This document shows, piece after piece, positions 44,312 to 52,649 of a DNA stretch of 64,000 nt. The stretch is from contig CAWBNO010000034.1 in assembly GCA_963790095.1 (NCBI GenBank), positions 124,001 to 188,000 on the forward strand. The letters are read 5' to 3'. The position numbers and the translations under genes are program-made. Numbering within the stretch: position 1 is the first letter of the stretch; each line of letters starts with the position of its first letter. Origin of the DNA: JAAXQD01 sp963790095 (GTDB taxonomy: Bacteria; Desulfobacterota; Desulfobacteria; Desulfobacterales; UBA11574). The notes under the pieces are model-generated. The model was not told where the DNA came from, searched no databases, and was given only the letters and a program-made list of their open reading frames with translations.

Positions 44312-44346
44312 TCATGCATCCTGCATGATCATTTGTTGCCACTTCA
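44312..44346 (-). promoter_or_regulatory. Third UGA of sbtA with SECIS-like hairpin
   Basis: UGA (44346-44344), then TCATGC (44328-44323), loop AGGAT, GCATGA (44317-44312): a perfect six-base stem. The loop G is 23 bases after the UGA. The stop codon UGA (44331-44329) directly precedes this stem, so the hairpin lies in the 3' untranslated region. Confidence 0.75.
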
Positions 44347-44661
44347 GCCGCTTTTTCCGGTTTTTTTCTTGACGGTCTCTGCCTCTTCCTCTGCGGCCTT
44401 CTTGGCTTTTTCCTCTGCAGATTGCTCTTCGGTCTTCATTTGTTCCATCTTTTGTTGCTCTTCAGCGCTAACTGCGCCACCTTTGGAACCGGATCAGCCA
44501 CTTCCGGCCGGAGGCTTGACTTGTTTTTCAGTGCCACCTGCACTGGGTTTGGCTCCTCACCCGCTACCCGCGTGAGCCCCGGGTAGCGTGATGCCGCCCA
44601 TGCTGATCAAGCCGGCAACGCCCAAGGAAGCAAGCAATTTTTTCAGATCTTTTTTGTCCAT
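44329..44661 (-). CDS. sbtA: SbtA-type RiPP precursor peptide with three in-frame UGA (Sec) codons
   Basis: Read through three UGA codons, this gives a 110-residue peptide starting MDKKDLKKLLASLGVAGL. Residues 1-31 form a basic then hydrophobic leader ending PGAHA, like a signal peptide. The core has three Gly/Ser-framed Sec sites: GSG-Sec-GA (35), GSG-Sec-SGSKGG (56) and KSG-Sec-SGNK (106). A Glu/Lys-rich helical spacer (66-100) separates the last two. Each UGA has its own downstream hairpin. The start is behind a run of seven G. Gene callers miss it because each UGA is taken as a stop. The maturase SbtM follows. Product structure and activity are unknown. Confidence 0.88.
44464..44496 (-). 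promoter_or_regulatory. Second UGA of sbtA with SECIS-like hairpin
   Basis: UGA (44496-44494), then GGCGC (44478-44474), loop AGTTA, GCGCT (44468-44464), five pairs including one G-U. The loop G is 22 bases after the UGA. It is the weakest of the four hairpins. Confidence 0.65.
44529..44559 (-). promoter_or_regulatory. First UGA of sbtA with SECIS-like hairpin
   Basis: UGA (44559-44557), then CAGTGC (44545-44540), loop AGGTG, GCACTG (44534-44529), a perfect six-base stem. The loop G is 19 bases after the UGA. Confidence 0.75.
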
Positions 44662-45301
44662 AATCCCCCCCTGAAATTGGTTTTATGATATTGAATAAAT
44701 CAATCAACATTTCTCCAACTAATGATATTTTCTATCATACCGTTCCTGGACTGTCAAGAAAACAGCAAAAAGTACCGGATGAAAATCGCCCATTAAACCA
44801 TTTTACAGCAACCACCGTTGCTCAGAACATGATTGTAAAACCTCTATCCTGGTTTTTTTATCCGAATTTAATACTACAGCGTCATTTTTATAAACATCTT
44901 GTAATGGAAAGAACAAGACCCGCACTGCCATTTTGATCCGGTCACCCGTCTGTGCATGCAAAATTCAAATGGTTAGCAATAGAGTATTTTATCAAAGAGC
45001 GAATAAGTTAGGGTCGTCCTGTGAAATCAAAAAGAACCGATTTCACAGTATAGGAGCTTTGTGCCTTGACTTCACTTTTCATGTGTGAATCCTCGAATCC
45101 TTTATAAACACTCCTGCTCAATTGGAGATGACACACTTATTTTACCCCAATTAACACCAACTAATCGGGAGATGATCCATATTTTTATTGTCTTATTTTT
45201 CATTTTGTTATATCGGAGACCTTAAGAAAACTCAACAGGCATTCGAATGTTGATCTTTTTCTCTACCATCAACTCTGTCACCTTACAAGGAGGGAACATT
45301 C
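44662..45301. other. Divergent region between sbtA and dctP
   Basis: 640 bases without a gene that I can support. It should hold the sbtA promoter and the dctP promoter. The dctP ribosome site ACAAGGAGGGAAC is at its right end. One open frame (44685-44936) lacks a ribosome site and protein-like composition. The clear structure is the inverted repeat listed at 45019-45048. Confidence 0.6.
45019..45048. repeat. Perfect 10-base inverted repeat upstream of dctP
   Basis: CTGTGAAATC (45019-45028) and GATTTCACAG (45039-45048), ten-base spacer. It may be an operator for the TRAP transporter or a terminator stem without U-tract. Confidence 0.65.
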
Positions 45302-46312
45302 ATGATGAAAAAATTATTTCTCTTTTTCTGGGTTGCGGTCATTGGTATAACCATGATGGCCACCAGCGCATTCACAGCCGATTCCGTTCCGACCAAACTG
45401 ACCTTCAGCATCTTCTTTCCGCCCACCCACGGACAGACAAAAGCTGCCATGGACTGGGCTAAAGAGATTGAGAAACTTACCGGGAATAAAGTCCAGATTA
45501 CCGTTTTCCCGGGAGGCACCCTGACAAAAGCACCACAATGTTACAGCGGTGTCGTCGAAGGAATTTCAGATTTAGGGTTTAGTCTTTTCGCCTATACCCG
45601 AGGACGTTTTCCTGTCATGGCGGCCGTTGATCTCCCCATGGGATATCCCAACGGAAAAGTCGCCAGTATGGTGGCTCAGGAGTTTGCCAAAGATTTCAAA
45701 CCCAAAGAGCTAAACGACGTAAAAGTGCTATATCTCCATGCCCACGGTCCGGGCATTCTTCATACCAAAAAACCCGTCCGGAAACTGGAAGATCTAAAAG
45801 GCATGAAGATCCGGGCTACCGGTCTCAGTGCCAAGGTTGTCAAAGCCCTCGGTGGAGTTCCGGTGGCAATGCCCCAGGGCGGCACCTACGAAGCCCTTAA
45901 AAAAGGGGTTGTTGAGGGAACTTTCGGGCCCATGGAGGTTCTCAAGGGTTGGAAACAGGCCGAAGTCATCAAATATACCACTGAATGTTACAGTGTCGGC
46001 TATACCACCACATTTTTCGTTGTAATGAATCTGGACAAATGGAATGCACTTTCACCCGAAATCCAGAAAGTCTTTGAGGAAGTCAGTGATAAATATGTCA
46101 AGGTTCATGGTGAAGTATGGGATTCCACCGATGAAGAAGGCAGAAAATACACCATAAGCCTGGGCAACGAAATAATATCCTTGTCCGACGAAGAGAGTGC
46201 CCGATGGCGGAAGGCCGTTGAGCCGGTGATCGCTGACTATATCGCCAACACACCCGATGGAGACGCATACGTCAAGAAAATCAACGCGTTGATGAAAAAA
46301 GGCTCCAATTAG
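45302..46312 (+). CDS. dctP: TRAP transporter substrate-binding protein
   Basis: Periplasmic receptor of a tripartite ATP-independent transporter, 336 residues. A signal peptide (KKLFLFFWVAVIGITMMATSAFTA) is followed by the DctP fold: LTFSIFFPPTHGQTKAAMDWA near the mature start, VVEGISDLGFSL, and the ligand-Arg region GMKIRATGLSAKVVKALGG. The substrate is normally a carboxylate. The gene is preceded by a strong AAGGAGG and followed by a strong terminator, so it can be made in excess over the membrane subunits dctQ and dctM further down. Confidence 0.95.
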   Translation: MMKKLFLFFWVAVIGITMMATSAFTADSVPTKLTFSIFFPPTHGQTKAAMDWAKEIEKLTGNKVQITVFPGGTLTKAPQCYSGVVEGISDLGFSLFAYTRGRFPVMAAVDLPMGYPNGKVASMVAQEFAKDFKPKELNDVKVLYLHAHGPGILHTKKPVRKLEDLKGMKIRATGLSAKVVKALGGVPVAMPQGGTYEALKKGVVEGTFGPMEVLKGWKQAEVIKYTTECYSVGYTTTFFVVMNLDKWNALSPEIQKVFEEVSDKYVKVHGEVWDSTDEEGRKYTISLGNEIISLSDEESARWRKAVEPVIADYIANTPDGDAYVKKINALMKKGSN

Positions 46313-46329
46313 ATTGACGATATTTTTTT

Positions 46330-46381
46330 AAGGGTTGCCCGGATTGAAAATATTCTGAATTGGGGCAACCCTTTTTTTTTA
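46330..46381 (+). terminator. Terminator between dctP and dctQ
   Basis: AAGGGTTGCCC (46330-46340) and GGGCAACCCTT (46363-46373) form a perfect 11-base stem followed by eight more T. It probably reduces read-through from dctP into dctQM. Confidence 0.88.
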
Positions 46382-46396
46382 CTTGAACAAAATGGG

Positions 46397-46530
46397 TAGT
46401 TCCGTGAAAAGTGAAAAGTTTATAGGTTGTTCAATATTGCCTTTTAATGTATTAAGTGGTTGTCGTTTTACATTTCACCTTTTACATTTCACCTTTTACC
46501 TTTTACCTTTTACATTTTTCATTTCACAAA
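46397..46530. repeat. Dispersed palindromic element, copy C (inverted)
   Basis: Reverse-strand copy of the elements at 17877 and 60817: it begins TAGTTCCGTGAAAAGTG, keeps the conserved centre, and ends in an expanded run of TTTTACATTTCACC words. It lies inside the dctPQM operon and reaches to within ten bases of the dctQ start, which lacks a ribosome site. Confidence 0.8.
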
Positions 46531-46539
46531 TTTAAAAAA

Positions 46540-47025
46540 ATGAATTCATTTCAAAAAATTTCTTACGGGTTGTCCAAGAGACTCTACTGGATTGCGGGCG
46601 TGGCCATCGTCGCCATGATGCTCATTACCTGTGCAGATGTGGTCTTACGCTATTTTCGCATGCCCATACCCGGAACCTACGAACTCGTCTGTTTTTTAGG
46701 GGCCATCGCCGCAGCTTTTGCCATGGCCTATACATCCCTTGAAAAAGGTCATGTATCGGTGAGTTTTGTGGTTGCCCTATTCCCCAAAAGGATTCAGGGG
46801 TTCATTGAAAGTATTGTCCATATTTTCGGATTGTTTCTCTTTATACTCATTGCCTGGCAGTCTGCAATTTACGCAAACGACCTTCGCCTGTCCGGAGAAG
46901 TATCCCTGACCCTGGAACTCCCCTTTTATCCATTTGTGTATGGCATCGCTTTTTCCGCGGCCGTCGTCTGCCTTATATTGATATCTGACCTATTCAAAAA
47001 CATTCGGAAGATGATCGGAAAATGA
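46540..47025 (+). CDS. dctQ: TRAP transporter small membrane subunit
   Basis: A 161-residue four-helix membrane protein: ITCADVVLRYFRMPIPGTYEL is the DctQ signature (the D-V-x-x-R-Y motif), and the last helix is FVYGIAFSAAVVCLILI. It joins DctM to make the permease. The start at ATG 46540 gives the normal length; no Shine-Dalgarno sequence is present, only AT-rich repeat sequence. It overlaps dctM by four bases, so DctM translation is coupled to it. Confidence 0.93.
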   Translation: MNSFQKISYGLSKRLYWIAGVAIVAMMLITCADVVLRYFRMPIPGTYELVCFLGAIAAAFAMAYTSLEKGHVSVSFVVALFPKRIQGFIESIVHIFGLFLFILIAWQSAIYANDLRLSGEVSLTLELPFYPFVYGIAFSAAVVCLILISDLFKNIRKMIGK

Positions 47026-48323
47026 GCCTCACAACTGCTGGAATAATCGGAATTATCGTTCTGGTTATCCTTTTGTATTCCAAAATGCCCGTGGGGTTTG
47101 CCATGGGTTTCGTGGGACTCATCGGATTCGGTTATGTGGTAAATTTCAATGCAGGTCTGAGTCTCATGACACGGGATGTGTGGGACGTTTTTTCTTCGTA
47201 CAATTTGACCGTTATCCCCCTCTTCGTGTTTATGGGTCAGATTGCTTTTTCCGCCGGTATCAGCCGCAGACTTTATGATTCCGCATATGTTCTCCTGGGC
47301 CACCGTCGCGGAGGCCTCGCCATGACCACCGTGGGCGCCTGCGCCGCATTCTCCGCAATATGCGGCTCGACCAACGCAACGGCAGCGACCATGGCCACGG
47401 TTGCCCTTCCTGAAATGAAACGATACGGCTACGATATGGGGCTTGCCACCGGCACCGTGGCTGCAGCCGGAAGTCTCGGAATACTGATACCGCCCAGTGT
47501 GATTTTTATCGTGTACGGCATTATCACCGAACAATCCATCGGCAAGCTGTTTGCGGCCGGTATCCTTCCGGGAATTCTCCTCAGTTTTCTTTTCCTCCTG
47601 ACCATTCATCTCCGGGTCATGAAAAATCCTTCCCTGGCACCGCCGGGTCCGAAAACCAGCTTCAGTGAAAAAATCAGGTCTTTTGCCGGTGTCCTCGAAA
47701 CCTTAATCCTTTTCGGTCTGGTTATGGGCGGTATTTTTTGGGGATTTTTCACCCCCACCGAAGCGGCGGCCACCGGTGCTTTTTTGACCCTTCTCATCGC
47801 CCTGCTCAGGAGACAACTCTCCTGGCAGGGATTTGAAGAGGCCGTTGCCGACACCACCAAAATCAGCTGCATGATCATGGTCATCGTCACCGGCGCAGTG
47901 ATATTCGGACATTTCATGGCGATTACCAGAATCCCCTATGAACTCGCCGAACAGGTGGGTTCTCTTCCCCTTCCCCGCCATGCGATCATTGGAATGATCA
48001 TTCTGGTCTATCTAGTGGGGGGCTGTTTCATGGACGCACTGGCCATGGTCATGCTCACCGTCCCCATATTTTTCCCGGTGGTTCAGGCCCTTGGTTTCGA
48101 CCCGATCTGGTTTGGGGTGGTGATTGTCCTGATAACGGAGATGGGCGTGATTACACCGCCGGTGGGGGTCAACGTGTACGTTGTCTTTGGGGTGGCCAAA
48201 AACGTACCCCTGGAAAAGATATTCAAAGGGGTTTTTCCTATGCTGTTGGCATTGCTGGTCTGCAATGTTATCCTTATTCTGTTCCCTCAGATTGCGCTCT
48301 TTCTGCCAAGTCTGATGAAATAA
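47022..48323 (+). CDS. dctM: TRAP transporter large membrane subunit
   Basis: The ion-coupled permease of the TRAP system, 433 residues with 11-12 membrane segments. Family motifs are clear: MPVGFAMGFVGLIGF, VIPLFVFMGQIAFSAGIS, GACAAFSAICGSTNATAATM and GSLGILIPPSVIFIVYG, and TEMGVITPPVGVNVYVV near the end. The ATG overlaps the dctQ stop. The operon ends here; it converges with argC, with a 140-base gap that contains a repeat. Confidence 0.96.
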   Translation: MSLTTAGIIGIIVLVILLYSKMPVGFAMGFVGLIGFGYVVNFNAGLSLMTRDVWDVFSSYNLTVIPLFVFMGQIAFSAGISRRLYDSAYVLLGHRRGGLAMTTVGACAAFSAICGSTNATAATMATVALPEMKRYGYDMGLATGTVAAAGSLGILIPPSVIFIVYGIITEQSIGKLFAAGILPGILLSFLFLLTIHLRVMKNPSLAPPGPKTSFSEKIRSFAGVLETLILFGLVMGGIFWGFFTPTEAAATGAFLTLLIALLRRQLSWQGFEEAVADTTKISCMIMVIVTGAVIFGHFMAITRIPYELAEQVGSLPLPRHAIIGMIILVYLVGGCFMDALAMVMLTVPIFFPVVQALGFDPIWFGVVIVLITEMGVITPPVGVNVYVVFGVAKNVPLEKIFKGVFPMLLALLVCNVILILFPQIALFLPSLMK

Positions 48324-48329
48324 ATCGAG

Positions 48330-48354
48330 TGCCTAAAATGAGCTAAAATGCCTA
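48330..48354. repeat. 25-base word also present at 56995-57019
   Basis: The sequence TGCCTAAAATGAGCTAAAA followed by TGCCTA is identical at both sites. In the second it is part of a longer array of GAGCTAAA-type words. Confidence 0.8.
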
Positions 48355-48463
48355 TTTATCCCGTATTAAACGGGGAAGTTAATGAACCTCCCCAGCGCAA
48401 GCATTCCCCTTCTGCTCTGTAGCATTTCACTCGACCCCTCGAACCCTCTGAACCCTCCGGAAG

Positions 48464-49501
48464 TTAAACGGGAAAGGGAACCATCTTCAGACCGAGGGTT
48501 TCATCCAGGCCGAGCATAATATTCATGTTCTGAACCGCCTGTCCGGCAGCACCTTTTACCAGGTTGTCGATGGCGGAAATCAGTATCAAACGGTGATTCC
48601 GTTCATCCAGCCTAAATCCGATGTCGCAATAATTGGTTCCACGGACATGCAGGGTGTTCGGCAGCCGTTCGCCGGGGCATATGCGGATGAAAGGACGGCC
48701 GGAATAAAAGGCTGTCATACACTCTCGAATGTCTTCAGCCCGAATGTCTTTGGCCGGGTTGACATACAGGGTGGTGAGTATCCCCCTGGACATGGGGACA
48801 AGGTGCGGGACAAACGTAATCTTCACCGGCCGGCCGGCTTCAACAGACAGCACTTCTTCCATTTCGGGATTATGCCGGTGTTCAGCGACTTTATAAGCCT
48901 TGAATGATTCGTTGGCTTCGCAAAAATGCGCTGTGAGCGAAAGGGTACGGCCCGCTCCGCTGACACCGGACTTGGAATCTGCAACGATGGAGTTCGGATC
49001 GATGAGGCCGCCCTTCAACAAGGGGACCAACGGAAGAAGGACACTGGTTGGATAACATCCGGGAGCGCCCACCAGATCGGTATTTTTTATCTTGTCAAAA
49101 TTGACTTCGCAAAGTCCGTACACCGTTTTTTCCAGCAGATCCTTTGCGGTATGGTGCTGATAATGCGTCTCATAGGTGGCCGCATTCTTAAATCTGAAAT
49201 CAGCGGACAGGTCGATGACCTTTTTGCCTCGCCGAATAAATTCGGGAACGAACTCCATGGGGATCTTGTGGGGAAGCGCTGTAAAGACGACATCCGCATT
49301 GTCACAAACACGATCTATGGACAATTCCTCACACAAAAGGTCCACAGAGCCCTCCATGGAGGGGAAGACACTGTCAAAGTTGACGCCGGCATATTGCCGG
49401 GACGTCAGAATCGTGAGGGTTATCTCAGGATGCCCGCAGAGGATCCGTACAAGTTCTGCGCCGGCATACCCCGTTGAACCAATTACACCGACTCTGATCA
49501 T
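48464..49501 (-). CDS. argC: N-acetyl-gamma-glutamyl-phosphate reductase
   Basis: Third step of arginine synthesis, NADPH-dependent reduction of N-acetylglutamyl phosphate. The 345 residues carry VGVIGSTGYAGAELVRIL, the catalytic-Cys motif GAPGCYPTSVLLPLVPLL and the HRHNPEM and HLVPMSRGILTT segments. No other arg gene is nearby. It is on the same strand as livF, about 70 bases downstream of it. Confidence 0.97.
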   Translation of the reverse strand: MIRVGVIGSTGYAGAELVRILCGHPEITLTILTSRQYAGVNFDSVFPSMEGSVDLLCEELSIDRVCDNADVVFTALPHKIPMEFVPEFIRRGKKVIDLSADFRFKNAATYETHYQHHTAKDLLEKTVYGLCEVNFDKIKNTDLVGAPGCYPTSVLLPLVPLLKGGLIDPNSIVADSKSGVSGAGRTLSLTAHFCEANESFKAYKVAEHRHNPEMEEVLSVEAGRPVKITFVPHLVPMSRGILTTLYVNPAKDIRAEDIRECMTAFYSGRPFIRICPGERLPNTLHVRGTNYCDIGFRLDERNHRLILISAIDNLVKGAAGQAVQNMNIMLGLDETLGLKMVPFPV

Positions 49502-49569
49502 AACACCCCCTAATCGTTTAATATCATGTCTATCATGTGTTACCGGGCCCTGAAAATGCCCTCCCGGGA

Positions 49570-50283
49570 TCAGCCGCCCAGATAGGCGTTCTTGACCTCC
49601 GGATCGGCGAGAAGCGCTTCGGAACTCCCTTCCAGGACCAGGTTTCCAGTTTCAAGGACATACCCTCGCTGAGCGAATTGCAGCGCCATCCGGGCGTTCT
49701 GCTCCACCAGCAGAATGGTGGTACCTTCCTTGTTGAGTTCTTTGAGGGCTTCGAACATGCTGAGCATCATCAGCGGTGCGAGTCCCATGGAAGGTTCGTC
49801 GAGGAGCATAATTTTTCTTCCGCTCATAAACGCCCGCCCGATGGCAAGCATCTGCTGCTCACCGCCGCTGAGCGTCCCGGATTTCTGGAATTTACGCTCT
49901 TCCAGGCGGGGAAAAATATCGAAGACTCTTTGGAGATCCTCTTCGATTTTTTCTTTGTCCCTTCTGGCAAACGTCGCCAGCCTGAGGTTCTCCATGATGG
50001 TCAGGTTGCCGAAGAGACGCCGCCCTTCCGGAACATGAGAAATGCCGAGCTTGCTGACCACCTTGTCTGCGGGATATTGAAGCAGGTCTTTGTCCATGAA
50101 CATCATTTCGGTCCCTTCTTCCACCGGAACCATCCTTGAAATCGCTCTTAAAGTTGTGCTCTTGCCCGCACCATTGGCTCCGATAATACAAACAATTTCA
50201 CCTTCGCCGATTTGAAAGCTGATACCGTGGAGCGCTCTAATATTATCATAAGATACGCGAAGGTTTTTAACGGACAAAAACAT
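49570..50283 (-). CDS. livF: Branched-chain amino-acid ABC transporter ATPase
   Basis: A 237-residue ATPase with Walker A IIGANGAGKSTTLRAI, signature LSGGEQQMLAIGRAFM, and Walker B IMLLDEPSMGLAP. LSVKNLRVSYDNIRALHGISFQIGEGE matches LivF, shown in pieces here as LRVSYDNIRALHGISF. Its start overlaps the livG stop. With LivG it powers the LivHM permease. Ligand specificity of Liv-type systems in this group is broad (amino acids, amides, or aromatic acids). Confidence 0.95.
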   Translation of the reverse strand: MFLSVKNLRVSYDNIRALHGISFQIGEGEIVCIIGANGAGKSTTLRAISRMVPVEEGTEMMFMDKDLLQYPADKVVSKLGISHVPEGRRLFGNLTIMENLRLATFARRDKEKIEEDLQRVFDIFPRLEERKFQKSGTLSGGEQQMLAIGRAFMSGRKIMLLDEPSMGLAPLMMLSMFEALKELNKEGTTILLVEQNARMALQFAQRGYVLETGNLVLEGSSEALLADPEVKNAYLGG

Positions 50284-51054
50284 CAGGCCAAGGTCTCCTT
50301 TCCCAAATAAGCTTCAATCACTTTAGGGTTGTTTTGAATTTCTTCGGGGGTCCCTTCTGCGATAACATGCCCGAAGTTCAACGTCTGTATGATTTGGCAA
50401 AGTTCCATAACCACCTTTAATCTGTGCTCGATCAGAAAAATAGCAAGGCCCAGTTCTTTATGGACTTTTCGTACGATCGCCATCATCTGGATCAATTCTT
50501 CAGGGTTCATACCTGCGGTGGGTTCGTCCAGGAACAATATCTTGGGTTCAAGGGCCAATGCCCTTGCCAGTTCCACCCGCCGCTGGTCTCCATAGGACAG
50601 GTTGGTCACATTCTGATCCGCAAGTTGGACAACGCCCACCATTTTTAGGAGTTTGTAGGCAATTTCCTCGATCTCTGCCTCCTGCCTGTATCGTTTGGCA
50701 GTGCCGAAAAAAGCCCCGACCAACCCGTAGCTGATGGTTGAGTACCGCGCCATCTTAACGTGCTCGAGGACGGTCATGTGACGCCATAATTGCATGTTCT
50801 GGAAGGTTCTGCCAAGACCGTAAGCGGCAATCTGGTAAGGTTGAAGACCCGTTATTGTTCTTCCCCTCCAATATGATATCACCTTCCGTCGGCTTGTAAA
50901 TTCCGGTGATGAGATTAAATATGGTCGTTTTTCCCGCGCCATTGGGTCCGATCAATCCTCTGATCTGCCCTTTTTCGATTTCGAGATCATAATTGTTTAC
51001 AGCCCGCAAACCGCCGAACTCGTGACTCATTTTTTCAACTCGAAGCAGCGCCAT
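50283..51054 (-). CDS. livG: Branched-chain amino-acid ABC transporter ATPase, one inserted base
   Basis: The repaired protein is about 256 residues. The first part reads LLRVEKMSHEFGGLRAV and GLIGPNGAGKTTIFNLITG; the rest resumes in another frame with ITGLQPYQIAAYGLGRTFQN, LSYGDQRRVELARAL and ILFLDEPTAGMNPEE. An extra base near 50855 (AACAATAACG where AACATAACG would continue the frame) separates the halves. Walker A, signature and Walker B are all intact once joined, so the gene is probably functional and the break is a sequence error. Confidence 0.93.
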
Positions 51055-51055
51055 C

Positions 51056-52364
51056 CTATACCTCTTTCCCCGGTCTCTGTTTCGGTTTTATGAGTTTTTC
51101 CACATTAAACTCCTTGAAAGCGATCAGTCCTGTGGGCCGATAAATCATCACCAGATATGAGCAACAATGGAATAATAATCCATTTAAAAATTTCCAGGGG
51201 CCGCAGCGCTTCTCCCAGGAGACTCAGGCTTACCGCACCGACGATGGATCCGTATACGGAGTTCAGTCCCCCGAAGTAAACCATTGCCAGGACTTCGGCA
51301 AGTTTCTGAAGACCAAAAGTACCCGGGTTGACATATCTGAGGACATGGGCAAAAAGTCCGCCGGCAACACCGGCCCAGAAGGCTGCAAAGAGAAATGCCA
51401 CCATTTTGGTGCGTCGGGTGTTAACGCTCATGGCATCCGCAGCCATCTCGTCGTCACGCACCGCATTCAGCGCTTTTCCGAAAGTAGAACGCACAAAATT
51501 GTTGGTAATCCAAATGCAGGCGACGGTCCACATGAACACCGTGGGCAGACCGGCGTAGTCGGGCTGACTGCTCAACCCCCTGGGCCCGCCAACCACTTCC
51601 AGGTTTTCGATCATACTCTTTACAATGAACAAGAACGCCAGGGAGATAATGGCCAAATAATCGCCCCGGGTTCTGAATGAGGGTATGGCAATAACAAGGG
51701 CGCCAAGGGCCGCGACGATCCCGCCGACGATCAATGCAAAGGGAAACATGAAGGGGCCCAACCCCGGCGAAAGTATTGGGTGGCCGAAGATTTTGTCATT
51801 GGCGAAAAAGAGAACCGTAAATACCGAGGCGCCGTAGGCACCTAATGCCATGAATCCGGGATGGGAACACGAAAATTCTCCCATATATCCGTTAACCACA
51901 TTCAAGCTCAGGGTGAGAATAATGGCGATCAGGGTGAGTTTCAGGGTAAGGACCCTGTAAGCGCTGATTTCCGACCATATATACAAGGAAGCATAAAGGA
52001 GTGCGATATGGATGAGTACAGAAACGAACATCGGATAATCAAGAAGCTTTGCGGCCACCCGGTTTGCCGGTTCGCAACTCATCCGGGCGACGATGCTGAT
52101 GGGCAAGATATAGATCAGCAGAACATAGCCCATGGCACCGGGAATCATCAAGGGCTTCTTGAGCATTATCACAAAACCGAAAAGAACCGGTATTTTCGGC
52201 AATCCAAGGACCCCCACCAACAGGTCACCGGCAAAATGTTCGAGGAGAACCGCAATCAGGATGCCGAAAAGCCATCCGAGCAAGGGAACCCCGGACATCG
52301 AGTCGAAGATTTTGCCTTTAAAAAACTTCTTTTTTTTGGTTAAATTTCCGTCTTTTTCAATCAT
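51056..52364 (-). CDS. livM: Branched-chain amino-acid ABC transporter permease, one inserted base near the end
   Basis: Repaired length about 435 residues. A charged N terminus precedes about ten membrane helices; GYMGEFSCSHPGFMALGAYGA, the LivM signature, and the EAA-type loop near NAVRDDEMAADAMSVN are present. One extra base near 51155 diverts the last codons. In the restored frame the end reads LVMIYRPTGLIAFKEF and then a basic tail, stopping at 51056, two bases before the livG start. That restored ending is typical of LivM. Confidence 0.92.
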
Positions 52365-52440
52365 AGTTAACGTTCTTTATTATCCATAGTGCTCTCAAAT
52401 ACGATGACATATTCTTATCTGGTCACTCGCCCGTATAAGC

Positions 52441-52600
52441 TGAAGTCCAAAAGTTTGAAGTTTGAAGTGAGCTAAAGTGAGCTAAAGTGAGCTAAAGTTA
52501 TGGCGTCGCTTTGCTCCGCTGATGTTATATAATTGGCAGAATTCCTTAACTTTAGCTCACTTTTAACTTTAGTTCACTTTTAACTTTTGCATACATAGAA
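52441..52600. repeat. Inverted array of AGTGAGCTAA-type words between livM and livH
   Basis: Left part repeats GTGAGCTAAA three times; right part reads AACTTTAGCTCACTTTTAAC and so pairs with it. The 60-base centre is unrelated. The array lies inside the liv operon. Confidence 0.8.
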
Positions 52601-52649
52601 TGAATAAACCAAGTTATAAATAGGTGACCGTGTCTACGAATACATTTAC

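Noticed and set aside
44299..44331. Reading the fourth UGA of sbtA as Sec, extending the peptide by nine residues
   Set aside because: The only hairpin near it begins directly after the codon, too close for a SECIS, and the extension has no Gly/Ser context.
44685..44936. 83-codon open frame upstream of dctP
   Set aside because: No ribosome site, low protein-likeness, and it overlaps the control region between sbtA and dctP.
52441..52600. Word array as a CRISPR array
   Set aside because: Repeats are 10-base words without unique spacers and no cas gene is present.
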